Positions 35,707 to 43,537 of a stretch of DNA of 64,000 nucleotides are shown here, in pieces. The notes below the pieces were generated by a model. It saw only the letters and a program-made list of their open reading frames with translations. It searched no databases and had not been told where the DNA came from. The stretch spans positions 62,001 through 126,000 of the forward strand of contig DCYG01000022.1 in assembly GCA_002331025.1 (NCBI GenBank), written 5' to 3'. The position numbers and the translations under genes were made by a program. Within the stretch, counting starts at the first letter, position 1. Each line of letters starts with the position of its first letter. Source of the stretch: Firmicutes bacterium UBA2116. Its GTDB lineage: Bacteria; Bacillota; Clostridia; Tissierellales; Sedimentibacteraceae.

Positions 35707-36872
35707 AAATAAAAAGAAGAGCAATAATTCAAACTATTTTTTCCTTATCAGTTATAGCTGCTTGTATAATTTATTATTTGTATATAAATGATTTTATAGA
35801 TTTCAGAATTTTGTCGGTGGGTGATTTGAATCCATACGGTGGCTGGAGTGCATTAAAGTCATCATTGACCGATTTGTCGTACAGATGGAGGGGTATAAGC
35901 AAAAGCATAAGTCTAACGATTGCAATATCGGTTTCGGCTTTGTTATTCGGCAGATTTTTATGCGGTTACATATGTCCGATAGGAAGCCTGCAGGATTTCT
36001 TTAAGTTTATAGGAAAAAGGATGAATATAAAAGAAATTAAATTGTCAAAGGCAAAATATTTTAATCCTGAAATATTAAAATATTTGATTTTAATATTCAC
36101 CATGGTACTCAGTATTTTGGGTATCGGCAAGTTAATATCTCCTTATTCCCCTTGGCTTGCTTATATGAATATTTTTATTGGTTTTAATATATATATAGGA
36201 ACTTTTATTTTATTTGCAATTATTATAGCATCCTTATTTATTAAGAGAATCTTTTGCAGATGTTTCTGCCCGTTAGGGGCGTTTCAGGCGCTTTTATATG
36301 CGGTGGGACCTTTAAAGCTTTACAAATCAAGCAATTGTGACGGCTGCTCTGCTTGTTTGAAAAATTGTCCGGTAGATATACCATATACGGATGAATTGAC
36401 GGTTTCTCCCGAATGTATCAATTGTTCAGAGTGTACAAGCCGGACGTGTATTAACGGAAGACAGGGATTTTCATATAGGTTTGCAGGGAAATTAATTAAG
36501 AGGTATCTTATTATAAGTTTAATTGCGTTTATGTCAATATATACATTACTGCCTTTAACTTCTTCATCTAAACATGTATTTTCTTCAAGCAGAGTTTCTG
36601 ATTTGAATGACGGTGTTTATACAGGCAGAGGTATGGGTTTCGGCGGATTTATGGATGTTGAGATTGTAATCAAGGATAATGGTATTACAGACATAAGAAC
36701 TATTAATCACAGAGAGACTACGGGTTATTATGAGGAAGTATTCAAGGAAATATCTAAAGAATTAAAATACTCGGACAATTTAAATGTTGAGGTCATAAGC
36801 GGTGCAACAGCAACCAGCAGGGGATATTTAAATGCCGTAAGAGATGCGGTAAGTAAATCATTAAATTATTGA
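35703..36872 (+). CDS. NapH/NosR-like membrane 4Fe-4S protein with C-terminal FMN-binding domain
   Basis: The 389-residue protein has about five to six membrane helices, the paired loops CGYICPIGSLQ and CRCFCPLGAFQ, and two ferredoxin 4Fe-4S motifs (CDGCSACLKNCP and CINCSECTSRTC). After a last helix, an extracytoplasmic FMN-binding domain ends with VISGATATSRGYLNAV (flavinylation site at about 366-372). NapH/NosR/RnfD-like relatives move electrons across the membrane from a cytoplasmic or quinol donor to an outer acceptor. The neighbouring FMN protein is the likely acceptor. Confidence 0.85.
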   Translation: MKIKRRAIIQTIFSLSVIAACIIYYLYINDFIDFRILSVGDLNPYGGWSALKSSLTDLSYRWRGISKSISLTIAISVSALLFGRFLCGYICPIGSLQDFFKFIGKRMNIKEIKLSKAKYFNPEILKYLILIFTMVLSILGIGKLISPYSPWLAYMNIFIGFNIYIGTFILFAIIIASLFIKRIFCRCFCPLGAFQALLYAVGPLKLYKSSNCDGCSACLKNCPVDIPYTDELTVSPECINCSECTSRTCINGRQGFSYRFAGKLIKRYLIISLIAFMSIYTLLPLTSSSKHVFSSSRVSDLNDGVYTGRGMGFGGFMDVEIVIKDNGITDIRTINHRETTGYYEEVFKEISKELKYSDNLNVEVISGATATSRGYLNAVRDAVSKSLNY

Positions 36873-36885
36873 CGGGAAGGTAATT

Positions 36886-37368
36886 ATGATTAAAAAAAAT
36901 GTTATTAAAAATATTATAATTGTTTGTGTTTTAATGCTGCTCACTGCCTGTTCTGAAGAAAAAGCTTCCCTGATCATAAAGATTGAAAATGAAGTTACAG
37001 AAGTTGAAACAGACAATATATACAGCAGTACAGATGCAATTGATTTTCCTGCCGTCGTAAGAAGCAGCGGACAAAAGCCGGTAGAAACGGAATATAAGGG
37101 AATTGAGCTGATTAAGCTGTTAAATGAAAACAGAGTTGAAGCTGATAAATTTACAAGAGTAATCCTTAATGCGTCAGACGGATACAGGATAATATTAGAT
37201 ATGGAAGAAATTAAAGAACAAAGCAATGTTTATTTGTGCTTTGAAAGAGACGGAGAAATTCTCAAGCCAAAGCAGCAAGGCGGAAACGGTCCGTTTCAGC
37301 TGATTATAAGGAGAGACCCTTTCAGCCAGCGATGGATAAAGCATGTGAATGAAATTATATTGGAATAG
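36886..37368 (+). CDS. Small lipoprotein with one PF00174-like domain
   Basis: The 160-residue protein has a lipobox (MLLTACSE, Cys near 22) followed by a compact molybdopterin-oxidoreductase-like domain. It includes YKGIELIKLLNEN, LNASDGYRIILD, GGNGPFQLIIRRD and RWIKHVNEIILE. GGNGPF corresponds to the conserved GGPLR turn. There is no Cys in the place of the Mo ligand. It lies 13 nt after the 4Fe-4S gene and 2 nt before the ECF S-component gene. A substrate-delivery role for the transporter would fit the position but is not shown. Confidence 0.75.
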   Translation: MIKKNVIKNIIIVCVLMLLTACSEEKASLIIKIENEVTEVETDNIYSSTDAIDFPAVVRSSGQKPVETEYKGIELIKLLNENRVEADKFTRVILNASDGYRIILDMEEIKEQSNVYLCFERDGEILKPKQQGGNGPFQLIIRRDPFSQRWIKHVNEIILE

Positions 37369-37370
37369 GT

Positions 37371-37928
37371 ATGGATATGCAAGATAAGTCATTTTTAAGT
37401 AACTTTTCTGTTTTTAATTTAATAATCATTGCTATGCTGTCAGGTCTGGGAGTAGCCACAAAGCCTATTATAGTTCCGCTTGTTCATATTATATCGGGTC
37501 CTTTATTTATTCCCGGTGGAGCAATAGCCGGAGGTTTTTACATGTTTTGGATTGTGCTTGGTGCTGCCATTGTAAAAAAGACCGGTACGGGTACAGTGAT
37601 CGGCATAGTACAAAGCATTTTGGTTATTGCTACGGGAACCATGGGAACTCACGGTATCATGAGTTTAATTTCATATACATTGCCGGGGATGATGGTTGAT
37701 ATAGTTTTTCTTTTTTCTAAGGATAAAAACTATAACATTTTGCACTGTTTATTTGGTTGTATGGCTGCTAATGTAACCGGTACCCTGATATCGAATATAA
37801 TGTTTTTCAGATTACCTGCTGTCACTATTGCTTTAGTATTGTCCGGTGCGGCGCTGTCCGGAGCAATAGGCGGTATAATCGCTTACAGTATAATGAAAGG
37901 ATTAAAAAAAATAAATATAATTTTATAG
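37371..37928 (+). CDS. ECF transporter S component, substrate unknown
   Basis: The 185-residue integral membrane protein has about five or six helices (LIIIAMLSGLGVATKPIIVPLVHII, AIAGGFYMFWIVLGAAIV, SILVIATGTMGTHGIMSLI). This is typical of the substrate-binding subunit of energy-coupling-factor importers, with some resemblance to the YkoE/HMP-thiamine group. The A, A' and T subunits lie 2.2 kb downstream in the same cluster. The start is ATG 37371 or 37377. Because of the riboswitch and MobB, I infer a pterin-type or Mo/W cofactor substrate; thiamine precursors remain an alternative. Confidence 0.7.
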   Translation: MDMQDKSFLSNFSVFNLIIIAMLSGLGVATKPIIVPLVHIISGPLFIPGGAIAGGFYMFWIVLGAAIVKKTGTGTVIGIVQSILVIATGTMGTHGIMSLISYTLPGMMVDIVFLFSKDKNYNILHCLFGCMAANVTGTLISNIMFFRLPAVTIALVLSGAALSGAIGGIIAYSIMKGLKKINIIL

Positions 37929-37935
37929 GGATGAT

Positions 37936-38907
37936 ATGAAAAAAATAATAATCTTAATTATGACTTCTGTTTTATTAATGTCTTGCAGTATTTCAACTTC
38001 ATCAATAAATGAACCGGTAATTAACATTTTTGATAAACATGAAGATTTGGCAGTTGATTACTACCTTAAAGATAATATTATTTTAGGAGAAGACATAACT
38101 GTCGAAAAGTATAATGAGGCTGCATTAATATATGATACGGGTTCAATTGTTAAGCTTCCTTTTAAAGATTCAATCAGAATAAGTAAACTAAAGGGACTGA
38201 AGGGTATATATTTATATAATGATTTTTTCAGCATAACAGATGCTTATTACGATGCCGAATCATCCTTGGAAAATAATGAAAGGGTTATTTTAGTATTGCT
38301 TGACGGCTTTTCACTAAACCAGTATAAGCATGCATTAAGTAAGGGATATATAAACTTTCTTCAGAACTATTATAAAAATGAAGCTGTAAGTGTTTATACG
38401 CCTGTTACAAATGCAGGATATGCTGCTATTATAACGGGAAAAACCCCTGATATTAACGGGATACATGACAGAAGCAACAGAGAAATGAAGGTAGACAGCA
38501 TTTTTCAATACGCATTGGAAAATGATAAGAAATCTGTTATATTGGAAGGTGATATAAAAATTCTCAATACAGAAATAGAACCGATGCTGCATATTGATTT
38601 AAATAAAGACGGCGATACGGATGATGAGATGTTTGAAAGTACATTAACGGCTCTTAAAGAAGATTATGATTTGATATTTGTTCATTTTCACGGAATAGAT
38701 GATAGAGGACACAGTTTTGGACCGTATTCGGATGAAGCAATGAACTATATAAGCAAAATAGACAGCTGGATTGAACAATTATCAGAAATTTGGGAAGGTA
38801 AAATTATTCTCACAGCAGATCATGGGATGCATGAAACTTTGGAAGGCGGAAGTCACGGGGAATGTCAGCAAGCGGATATGGTTGTTCCTTATTTTGTAAT
38901 AAATTGA
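37936..38907 (+). CDS. Alkaline phosphatase superfamily lipoprotein (nucleotide pyrophosphatase/phosphodiesterase type)
   Basis: The 323-residue protein has a lipobox (LLMSCSI, Cys at about 16). It has the metal-binding and nucleophile pattern of the type I phosphodiesterase/alkaline phosphatase fold: VLLDGFS (Asp), PVTNAGYAAIITGKTP (Thr nucleophile), FHGIDDRGHSFGP (Asp, His), TADHGMHE (Asp-His) and GSHGE (His). It would hydrolyse a phosphate mono- or diester outside the membrane. In this cluster a cofactor dinucleotide such as MGD/MCD or a phosphorylated pterin is a reasonable but unproven substrate. Confidence 0.82.
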   Translation: MKKIIILIMTSVLLMSCSISTSSINEPVINIFDKHEDLAVDYYLKDNIILGEDITVEKYNEAALIYDTGSIVKLPFKDSIRISKLKGLKGIYLYNDFFSITDAYYDAESSLENNERVILVLLDGFSLNQYKHALSKGYINFLQNYYKNEAVSVYTPVTNAGYAAIITGKTPDINGIHDRSNREMKVDSIFQYALENDKKSVILEGDIKILNTEIEPMLHIDLNKDGDTDDEMFESTLTALKEDYDLIFVHFHGIDDRGHSFGPYSDEAMNYISKIDSWIEQLSEIWEGKIILTADHGMHETLEGGSHGECQQADMVVPYFVIN

Positions 38908-38959
38908 AAAGACCGACTTTTTCATTGACGTCCAGCCGGTCTATACTTATGTATTTGAA

Positions 38960-39457
38960 TTAAAACGGTGCAAATCCTTGCTCAGACCACCAATCCTCTT
39001 TTAATAGAGAGTATTGATTACTGAATTGATTTAAGTGGACTTTTTCCCAGCTTATAAGCAAATCAATGAGATCCTTGCTTGCTTGTGAAGATAATTTGCT
39101 TTTAGCTTCTTCATAAAAGTCAATAGAGCTTTTTTCCATTTGCATTCCTATTCCGAAAATGGACATGGCAACTGATGAACTGCTTTTATCTACTTTGTCC
39201 CAGCGATATATTTCGGGAGACGGAATGTCAATGCCGGATTCAACAATATCTTCAATTTTGACTTCATGACCGTCACTTAGCTTTTTCCATAAAGCTTTTA
39301 AATAATCGGCATGTTTTAGTTCCTCATTAGCCAGTTCTAAAAATGCCTCTTTGGTCCCGGAAGTTTCAGCTTGGTTAGCGGCTAAATTGTAGAATTCAAA
39401 ACCTTCTATTTCGTTTAGAATGGCTTGAGATATAACAGATAGTTCTTCTTTATACAT
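38960..39457 (-). CDS. Ferritin-like/rubrerythrin-type diiron protein
   Basis: The 165-residue protein has the repeated carboxylate helices of the erythrin fold: AILNEIEGFEFYNLAA, ELANEELKHADYLKAL, MQMEKSSIDFYEEA and ISWEKVHLNQF, supplying Glu and His ligands for two irons. It lacks a rubredoxin domain. Members reduce peroxide or sense iron/redox state in anaerobes. It is transcribed against the cluster, dividing it into two + strand blocks, and has AGGAGG before its ATG. Whether it belongs to the system is not clear. Confidence 0.8.
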   Translation of the reverse strand: MYKEELSVISQAILNEIEGFEFYNLAANQAETSGTKEAFLELANEELKHADYLKALWKKLSDGHEVKIEDIVESGIDIPSPEIYRWDKVDKSSSSVAMSIFGIGMQMEKSSIDFYEEAKSKLSSQASKDLIDLLISWEKVHLNQFSNQYSLLKEDWWSEQGFAPF

Positions 39458-39568
39458 TTTTTCCTCCTAAAATTGTAATATAACATATTTATACCATATA
39501 TATATTTATTTTAAACAATTATTGTAAAGTTAAACCAACTATTTAAATTTTAATAACCGGAGAAACAT

Positions 39569-40138
39569 ATGAACAAAAAAATCATTGCTATAAACAGACG
39601 ACCCAAATCTTCTGATCTGGTGCCGGTAGCTTATACTGCAAGTGCAATAACAATTATATTATTACTCATTGCGGTAGTAATATCGTATAATTTTAACAAG
39701 CAAACAATGGAAGCACAGAAAGAAATATTAAGAAGAGCTGAAATAATATTAAAAGAAGGTAATAAAGAGACATTATTGAATATGGAAACAATTAAAGGCT
39801 CAGGAGAAGAAATTTTTGAGGCAATTCTTGATACTTCAACGACAGATGCAACGCTTCACAGTTATGTGGGAGTCCAACTGAAAAATATATTAAAAGAAAA
39901 CAATATAGAGATTAATGAAATAAACGGAGCTGTAATTATCGGTGCGGACGGATATGCGGTTGCTTATTCTAGGGAAGAAATAATAAACGATAAAAATATT
40001 TTTATTACATATATGGAAGACGGCAAATATTTGGGCAGCAGGGATAACGGCGGAAGAGGTCCTTACGAATCCATAGTGGTCAATGATACCTTCAGCAACA
40101 GAAGATGCAAATGGATTACAAAAATAGAGGTAAAATAA
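39569..40138 (+). CDS. Membrane-anchored PF00174-like protein, first gene of the ECF block
   Basis: The 189-residue protein has a single membrane helix at about 23-43 (ASAITIILLLIAVVISYNF) and an outer domain with the PF00174-like pattern: VGVQLKNILKENNI, IIGADGYAVAYS, IFITYMEDGKYL, NGGRGPYESIVV and KWITKIEVK. The conserved Mo ligand Cys is absent. Its stop overlaps the start of the ABC ATPase gene (TAATG), so it is translated with the transporter. A cofactor-binding accessory subunit of the transporter would fit. Confidence 0.72.
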   Translation: MNKKIIAINRRPKSSDLVPVAYTASAITIILLLIAVVISYNFNKQTMEAQKEILRRAEIILKEGNKETLLNMETIKGSGEEIFEAILDTSTTDATLHSYVGVQLKNILKENNIEINEINGAVIIGADGYAVAYSREEIINDKNIFITYMEDGKYLGSRDNGGRGPYESIVVNDTFSNRRCKWITKIEVK

Positions 40139-40791
40139 TGAATGCTGTTGAAATTAATAATTTAAGCTTCAGATATGACAATTCACGGGATGAAATATTA
40201 AAAGATATAAACTTTTTCATAAAAGAAGGAGAAACTGTTGAAATCAGAGGAAAAAGCGGGTCGGGTAAAAGTACTTTGGTAAATGCTATATGCGGATTAA
40301 TTCCTTCTTTATATTCAGGCCATTTGACAGGTGAGATTTTTATTTTCGGGAAAAATATAAAAGAAATGGCTCTATCTGAAATGGTTTCAAATGTAGGTGT
40401 TATATTTCAAAATCCGTCCACTCAGCTTTTTTCGCCGACCATTGAAGATGAACTTGCTTTCGGACCTGAAAATGTGTGTATCAGCAGAGAGGAAATCGGA
40501 AGAAGAATCGACAATATACTAAAAATTATAGGAATGGAGCAATACAGATACGAAAATCCAAATAATTTATCCGGCGGTCAGCAGCAGCTTATTGCAATTG
40601 CTTCCGTATTAATACTTGAACCAAAAATTATTATATGTGATGAAATTATGTCATGGATTGATGATGAAAAAAAAGCAATAATAATAAATTTGCTGAAAGA
40701 CTTAAAGAACAAAGGAAAAACTTTGATAATTGCAGACCATGATTCTGAAAATATAGAAATAATAGACAGAACAGTATATATAGGTGAATAA
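40138..40791 (+). CDS. ecfA1: ECF transporter ATP-binding subunit A
   Basis: The 217-residue ABC ATPase has Walker A GKSGSGKST, the Q-loop VIFQNPSTQLFSPTI typical of ECF/cobalt-type ATPases, signature LSGGQQQ, Walker B IIICDEIMSW and the switch His in IADHDSEN. It forms a heterodimer with the next gene product and powers the membrane T and S subunits. The start at 40138 overlaps the upstream stop; a further upstream start at 40105 lies inside that gene without a ribosome-binding site. Confidence 0.92.
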   Translation: MNAVEINNLSFRYDNSRDEILKDINFFIKEGETVEIRGKSGSGKSTLVNAICGLIPSLYSGHLTGEIFIFGKNIKEMALSEMVSNVGVIFQNPSTQLFSPTIEDELAFGPENVCISREEIGRRIDNILKIIGMEQYRYENPNNLSGGQQQLIAIASVLILEPKIIICDEIMSWIDDEKKAIIINLLKDLKNKGKTLIIADHDSENIEIIDRTVYIGE

Positions 40792-41477
40792 TGAGTAATT
40801 TTATAGAGATAAACAATGTTTCGTTCAAATATAAAAAAGGCAGAACAGTATTTGATAATTTCTCTTTAACTCTTAATACGGAGGAAAATACAGTATTAAC
40901 AGGAAACAACGGCTCGGGTAAGACGACATTATCTAAGCTGATAATGGGTATTTTAAAACCGCAAAGAGGAGAAATAAAAATATTGGGACGAGATTCGTCA
41001 TCGTTATCATTGGGACAAGCAGGTGAATTAATCGGATATGTATATCAGTATCCTGAGCGGCAGCTTTTTGCAATGTCCGTTATAGAGGAGCTTACTTTTC
41101 CTTTGGTTACCAAAGGAGTTTTGCCTGAAACTGCTTTAAAAGAAGCTGAGGAAATGATTGAAATATTTGAACTTGATAAGGTTAAAGATTCGTATCCGTT
41201 TTTCTTAAGTTACGGTGAAAAAAGACGACTTGCCATTGCATCTGTACTTATGAATAAACCAAAATTTCTGATACTTGATGAACCAACCGCTTCTTTGGAT
41301 AAGGAGAGAATCGAATCTTTAAATAAATTACTGGATACATTGAGTGCTAAGAAAACAGGCATTTTGGCAATAAGCCACGACGAAGAATTTATTGAAAGAT
41401 ATGGGCAAAGAATTATTAAAATAGAAGGAGGCAAAATTATAAGTGATACAATCTCTGCAAATAGATCCTCGAACTAA
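40791..41477 (+). CDS. ecfA2: ECF transporter ATP-binding subunit A'
   Basis: The 228-residue ABC ATPase has Walker A GNNGSGKTTLS, Q-loop YVYQYPERQLFAMSVIEEL, signature LSYGEKRR (a variant of LSGGQ), Walker B FLILDEPTASLD and ISHDEEF. The YPERQLF stretch is typical of EcfA proteins. It starts at the A of the preceding TAATG-type overlap. Its C-terminus overlaps the T-subunit gene by 35 bp. Confidence 0.92.
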   Translation: MSNFIEINNVSFKYKKGRTVFDNFSLTLNTEENTVLTGNNGSGKTTLSKLIMGILKPQRGEIKILGRDSSSLSLGQAGELIGYVYQYPERQLFAMSVIEELTFPLVTKGVLPETALKEAEEMIEIFELDKVKDSYPFFLSYGEKRRLAIASVLMNKPKFLILDEPTASLDKERIESLNKLLDTLSAKKTGILAISHDEEFIERYGQRIIKIEGGKIISDTISANRSSN

Positions 41478-42180
41478 GCTTACTATAGTCCTTTTGTTAT
41501 CAACTTTATCATTAATCTACAATAACTTGTATACTCTGTTAATCATATTGACAGTTTCTGTAATTTTGTCATTTTTGATGAAAAGAAATGTTATTTCAAT
41601 GTTCTTAAGCATCAGGAAGCTGTTACCGGCTATGATAGCAATTGCACTTATTCAAAGTATTTTTAACAAGTCCGGAAACCCTTTGTTTTCACTTGGAAAA
41701 GCGGTAATGTTAACTGATACAGGTATAATAAGAGCTTTAGAATTTTTATTGAGATTGACTGTTATAATTGTTTCCGCTTCAATCATAACAACCTCAAGCA
41801 GCAGAGAAATAATTCAAGGATTAGTGCAGTGGAAATGTCCATATGAGATTGCTTTTATGACTTCCATAGCCATCAGGTTTCTTCCTGTTTTTAAAGAAGA
41901 AATGTCAGATATAGTAACTGCCGTACAATTAAGAGGCATAGATTTACAGAAGGTCAGGTTAAATGAAAAGCTAAAAATTTATAAGTATATACTGACTCCG
42001 ATTGTCATTAATTCTGTTTTAAAAGCTAAGGAATTATCGGCAGCAATGGAGATGAGAGGTTTTAGGGCATATCCATGCAGAACAAGCTACATGATTTTAA
42101 AAATGAAGCGCATTGATTACATCATTATTGGATTATGCTTAGGGGTAGTTGTATTTGTTATTATTCAGAGAGGTGCATAA
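41443..42180 (+). CDS. ecfT: ECF transporter transmembrane subunit T
   Basis: The 245-residue membrane protein has hydrophobic segments in the EcfT pattern and the two coupling motifs that contact the ATPases, VQLRGID and MEMRGFRAY. The start is a GTG with GGAGG 11 nt upstream, inside the end of the A' gene. With the two ATPases it forms the energising module for an S component, probably the one at 37371. The stop overlaps the mobB start (TAATG). Confidence 0.92.
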   Translation: MIQSLQIDPRTKLTIVLLLSTLSLIYNNLYTLLIILTVSVILSFLMKRNVISMFLSIRKLLPAMIAIALIQSIFNKSGNPLFSLGKAVMLTDTGIIRALEFLLRLTVIIVSASIITTSSSREIIQGLVQWKCPYEIAFMTSIAIRFLPVFKEEMSDIVTAVQLRGIDLQKVRLNEKLKIYKYILTPIVINSVLKAKELSAAMEMRGFRAYPCRTSYMILKMKRIDYIIIGLCLGVVVFVIIQRGA

Positions 42181-42926
42181 TGAAAGTATTTTCGGTAATC
42201 GGCATAACAGATTCAGGTAAGACAACCACAATTGAACATATAATAAAGGAATTAAAGAAAAGAAATTATTCGGTTGGAACTGTAAAGCATATTCATTTTC
42301 ACGGTTTCAAAATGGATGTTGAGGGAACTAATACCGACAGACATAAAAAAGCAGGCTCATCATTGGTTACTGCGAGAGGAGAATATGAAACAGATATTTT
42401 ATTTCAGGAAAAGCTGAGCATAAATGAGATTCTGAACTTTTACAATCACGATTTTGTAATTTTAGAAGGTGCAAGAGATACCTGCGCTCCTAAAATAGTT
42501 ACTGCACATGATGAAGAAGCAATAGAAGAACGCTTGGACGAAACTACATTTGCCGTATCAGGCCGTATTGCAGACACAATAAATGAATATAAGGGATTGC
42601 CTGCAATCAGTGCAGTTAAGGATATCGAAAAATTAGTTAATTTAATTGAAGAGAAGGTTTTTGACAGATTGCCGGATATGAAAGATGAATGCTGTAAAAA
42701 ATGCGGATACACCTGTAAAGAATTATGCTCTTTGATTTTAAAAGGAAAGGCAGAAAGGGGGGATTGCATTTTGGATGAACAAAAAGTAGTACTTAAGATT
42801 AACGGTAAAGAAATAAAAATGGTTCCTTTTGTACAAAAAATATTGTTTAACTCGGTAGAGTCCATAGTAAAGGAACTCGAGGGATACAATGAAAATGGAG
42901 ACATAGAAATATGTATAAGAAAATAA
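42180..42926 (+). CDS. mobB: MobB-like GTPase with C-terminal Cys-rich domain
   Basis: The 248-residue protein has the MobB P-loop GITDSGKTTTIEHIIKEL, VGTVKHIHFHGF and DVEGTNTDRHKKAGS. MobB assists MobA in attaching GMP to molybdopterin. After about residue 165 a Cys-rich region (Cys 171, 172, 175, 179, 183, 196) could hold an Fe-S cluster, as in some archaeal and anaerobe MobB proteins. It overlaps ecfT by one base and the kinase-like gene by 16 bp, so it is firmly part of the transporter operon and the strongest link of the transporter to Mo/W cofactor metabolism. Confidence 0.85.
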   Translation: MKVFSVIGITDSGKTTTIEHIIKELKKRNYSVGTVKHIHFHGFKMDVEGTNTDRHKKAGSSLVTARGEYETDILFQEKLSINEILNFYNHDFVILEGARDTCAPKIVTAHDEEAIEERLDETTFAVSGRIADTINEYKGLPAISAVKDIEKLVNLIEEKVFDRLPDMKDECCKKCGYTCKELCSLILKGKAERGDCILDEQKVVLKINGKEIKMVPFVQKILFNSVESIVKELEGYNENGDIEICIRK

Positions 42927-43537
42927 GCCTGACAAGTAAAAGAAATCAAGTATCAAGAATTATTGAAAATGACAGTTCCTTTATTCTCAAAACATTTAAT
43001 AATTATGAAGATCTGAAAAAAGAATCAGAAATATTAATATTGTTAAAGCAAAATGGATTAACAGTCCCCGATGTAACAGATATAAATGACAACAGCTTAA
43101 TTTTACAGGATTTAGGAGACAATACTCTTCTTGATTGGTATGAAAATGAAGAAAAGATTAATTCAACTGATTATGAAGGTATTCTATATAAATTGTGCAG
43201 ATGGTTAAAAAAGTATTATGCGGTTACTTCTGCTTTTTATAATCAACAATATATAATATGGGATGTGAATTTCAGAAATTTTATCATATATAAGGGTGAA
43301 GTTTACGGTATTGATTTTGAACAATCAAGACAGGGGAGAATAGAAGAGGATGCAGGAAGATTGGCAGCTTATGCATTGACTTACGACCCTCAAATGACGG
43401 ACTGGAAAAAATTATTCAACGGGAGATTTGTTAATATTTTAGCAAATGAATTTAATGTAGGTGCAGAACTGATATTATCTGAAATGGAAAAAGAAATCAG
43501 ATCAATAAAAGAAAGAAGAAAAAAGGAGGCAAAATGA
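42911..43537 (+). CDS. Small kinase-like protein (aminoglycoside phosphotransferase/RIO-like fold)
   Basis: The 208-residue protein has the kinase catalytic core: Lys27 in FILKTF, Glu38, the catalytic loop WDVNFRNF (Asp118, Asn123) and metal-binding IDFEQS (Asp135). The family includes Kdo kinases, choline kinases and antibiotic phosphotransferases, which act on small molecules. The gene overlaps mobB and touches the next gene (ATGA). In this operon the substrate might be an imported pterin or cofactor precursor; this is inference. A protein kinase role is possible. Confidence 0.7.
   Translation: MYKKISLTSKRNQVSRIIENDSSFILKTFNNYEDLKKESEILILLKQNGLTVPDVTDINDNSLILQDLGDNTLLDWYENEEKINSTDYEGILYKLCRWLKKYYAVTSAFYNQQYIIWDVNFRNFIIYKGEVYGIDFEQSRQGRIEEDAGRLAAYALTYDPQMTDWKKLFNGRFVNILANEFNVGAELILSEMEKEIRSIKERRKKEAK

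Noticed and set aside
35703..36872. Rnf or Nqr complex gene
   Set aside because: The protein shares the CxxxCP and FMN features, but no other Rnf or Nqr subunit genes are present; NapH/NosR-like is the better description.
38911..38942. Terminator between the phosphodiesterase and ferritin-like genes
   Set aside because: Only AGACCG/CGGTCT pair around a large loop, and no T tract follows; too weak to annotate.
42446..42949. 167-codon reverse frame over mobB
   Set aside because: It is antisense to a well-supported gene in a tightly overlapping operon and shows no family features.
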